From assembly GCF_003987475.1 (NCBI RefSeq), contig NZ_PIQH01000009.1, positions 98,595-162,594 of the forward strand: a stretch of 64,000 nucleotides of DNA, given 5' to 3'. This DNA is from Idiomarina tyrosinivorans (lineage in GTDB: Bacteria; Pseudomonadota; Gammaproteobacteria; Enterobacterales; Alteromonadaceae). Both the position numbers and the translations under genes were made by a program. Under the pieces are notes generated by a model. It was not told the origin of the DNA. It was given only the letters and a program-made list of their open reading frames with translations, and searched no databases. Shown here piece after piece: positions 63,862 to 64,000 of the stretch; position 1 is the first letter of the stretch; each line of letters begins with the position of its first letter.

Positions 63862-64000
63862 AAAATTCCGTTAAACTAAAACGAAGGAGTTTTCTATGCG
63901 CAAATCACGATACACAGACAGTCAGATCTTAGCGATTCTGAAACAAAATGAGAACGGTGTACCCGTTCCAGAGCTTTGCCGTGAACACGGTATGAGCTCG
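63859..64000 (+). mobile_element. IS3-family insertion sequence (left part)
   Basis: The left end is marked by TAGAAAATTCC (63859–63869), imperfectly inverted as GGAGTTTTCTA at 63886–63896, directly before the transposase start. The element continues beyond the window, so its right end, OrfB and target duplication cannot be seen. Confidence 0.65.
63896..64000 (+). CDS. IS3-family transposase OrfA (partial, N-terminus)
   Basis: The first 35 residues are visible (MRKSRYTDSQILAILKQNEN, then GVPVPELCREHGMSS). This is the helix-turn-helix start of IS3-family OrfA (HTH_8/InsE type), which binds the IS ends. GAAGGAG lies 5–6 nt before the ATG. The rest, and the OrfB catalytic DDE part reached by frameshift, lie past the right edge. 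Confidence 0.88.
   Translation, partial: MRKSRYTDSQILAILKQNENGVPVPELCREHGMSS

Noticed and set aside
1..64000. CRISPR array
   Set aside because: No run of regularly spaced short direct repeats was seen, and no cas-like gene is present.

Overview
The window reads as chromosome of a marine gammaproteobacterium of the Alteromonadales, most likely Idiomarinaceae. This is an inference from gene content and order: gloB–mltD beside a yafS-like methyltransferase, rnhA and dnaQ; dnaE–accA–tilS; a complete bkd E1-alpha/E1-beta/E2 operon; purM–purN beside a DUF3108 gene; and a tmRNA encoding the tag ANDDNYALAA. About 54 kb is compact core genome of moderate GC, with short gaps and several genes overlapping tail to tail. 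The last 9.4 kb, downstream of ssrA, is an accessory island that runs off the right edge.

Layout. 1–8.2 kb: a partial secreted protein, mltD and gloB, a methyltransferase, a four-gene sulfur cluster (TSUP permease, rhodanese, two YeeE/YedE halves), rnhA, dnaQ and a TIGR03503-type membrane protein. 8.2–18.1 kb: two identical tRNA-Asp genes, an M3 peptidase lipoprotein, NDH-2, dnaE, accA and tilS. 18.1–31 kb: a DMT exporter, a diguanylate cyclase, a Kef-type antiporter, a patatin, a CBM9/DUF5916 barrel protein, an RND efflux pair and a DUF599 protein. 31–46 kb: astE, the bkd operon, a VOC protein, an S9 peptidase, an SDR, rnhB, argE, a small outer-membrane barrel, a 2OG-Fe oxygenase, a NadN-like nucleotidase and a Bcr/CflA exporter. 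45.88–46.63 kb: a 0.74-kb non-coding giant imperfect palindrome made of nested hairpins. 46.7–54.2 kb: fadE, a DUF3108 protein, purN, purM, a GNAT–C39 peptidase fusion and an OYE-family reductase. 54.26–54.62 kb: ssrA.

The island begins just after ssrA with two REP-like hairpins. It then carries (i) a type II restriction-modification pair, an MvaI/BcnI-family endonuclease divergent from a Dcm/EcoRII-like C5 methyltransferase, probably acting on CCWGG; (ii) a second C5 methyltransferase facing a HEPN (RxxxxH) gene and a DUF262 gene, a candidate second defence module; (iii) an AlpA-type regulator and an unknown protein; (iv) a run of same-strand small genes separated by attC-like sites, including a broken DUF4238 gene, consistent with an integron-cassette remnant without integrase; (v) a trypsin-like protease whose stop codon lies at the edge of an IS3-family element cut by the window end.

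The most novel-looking signals are the giant palindrome, whose two copies of a multi-hairpin unit differ by compensatory base-pair changes, and the methyltransferase–HEPN–DUF262 module.
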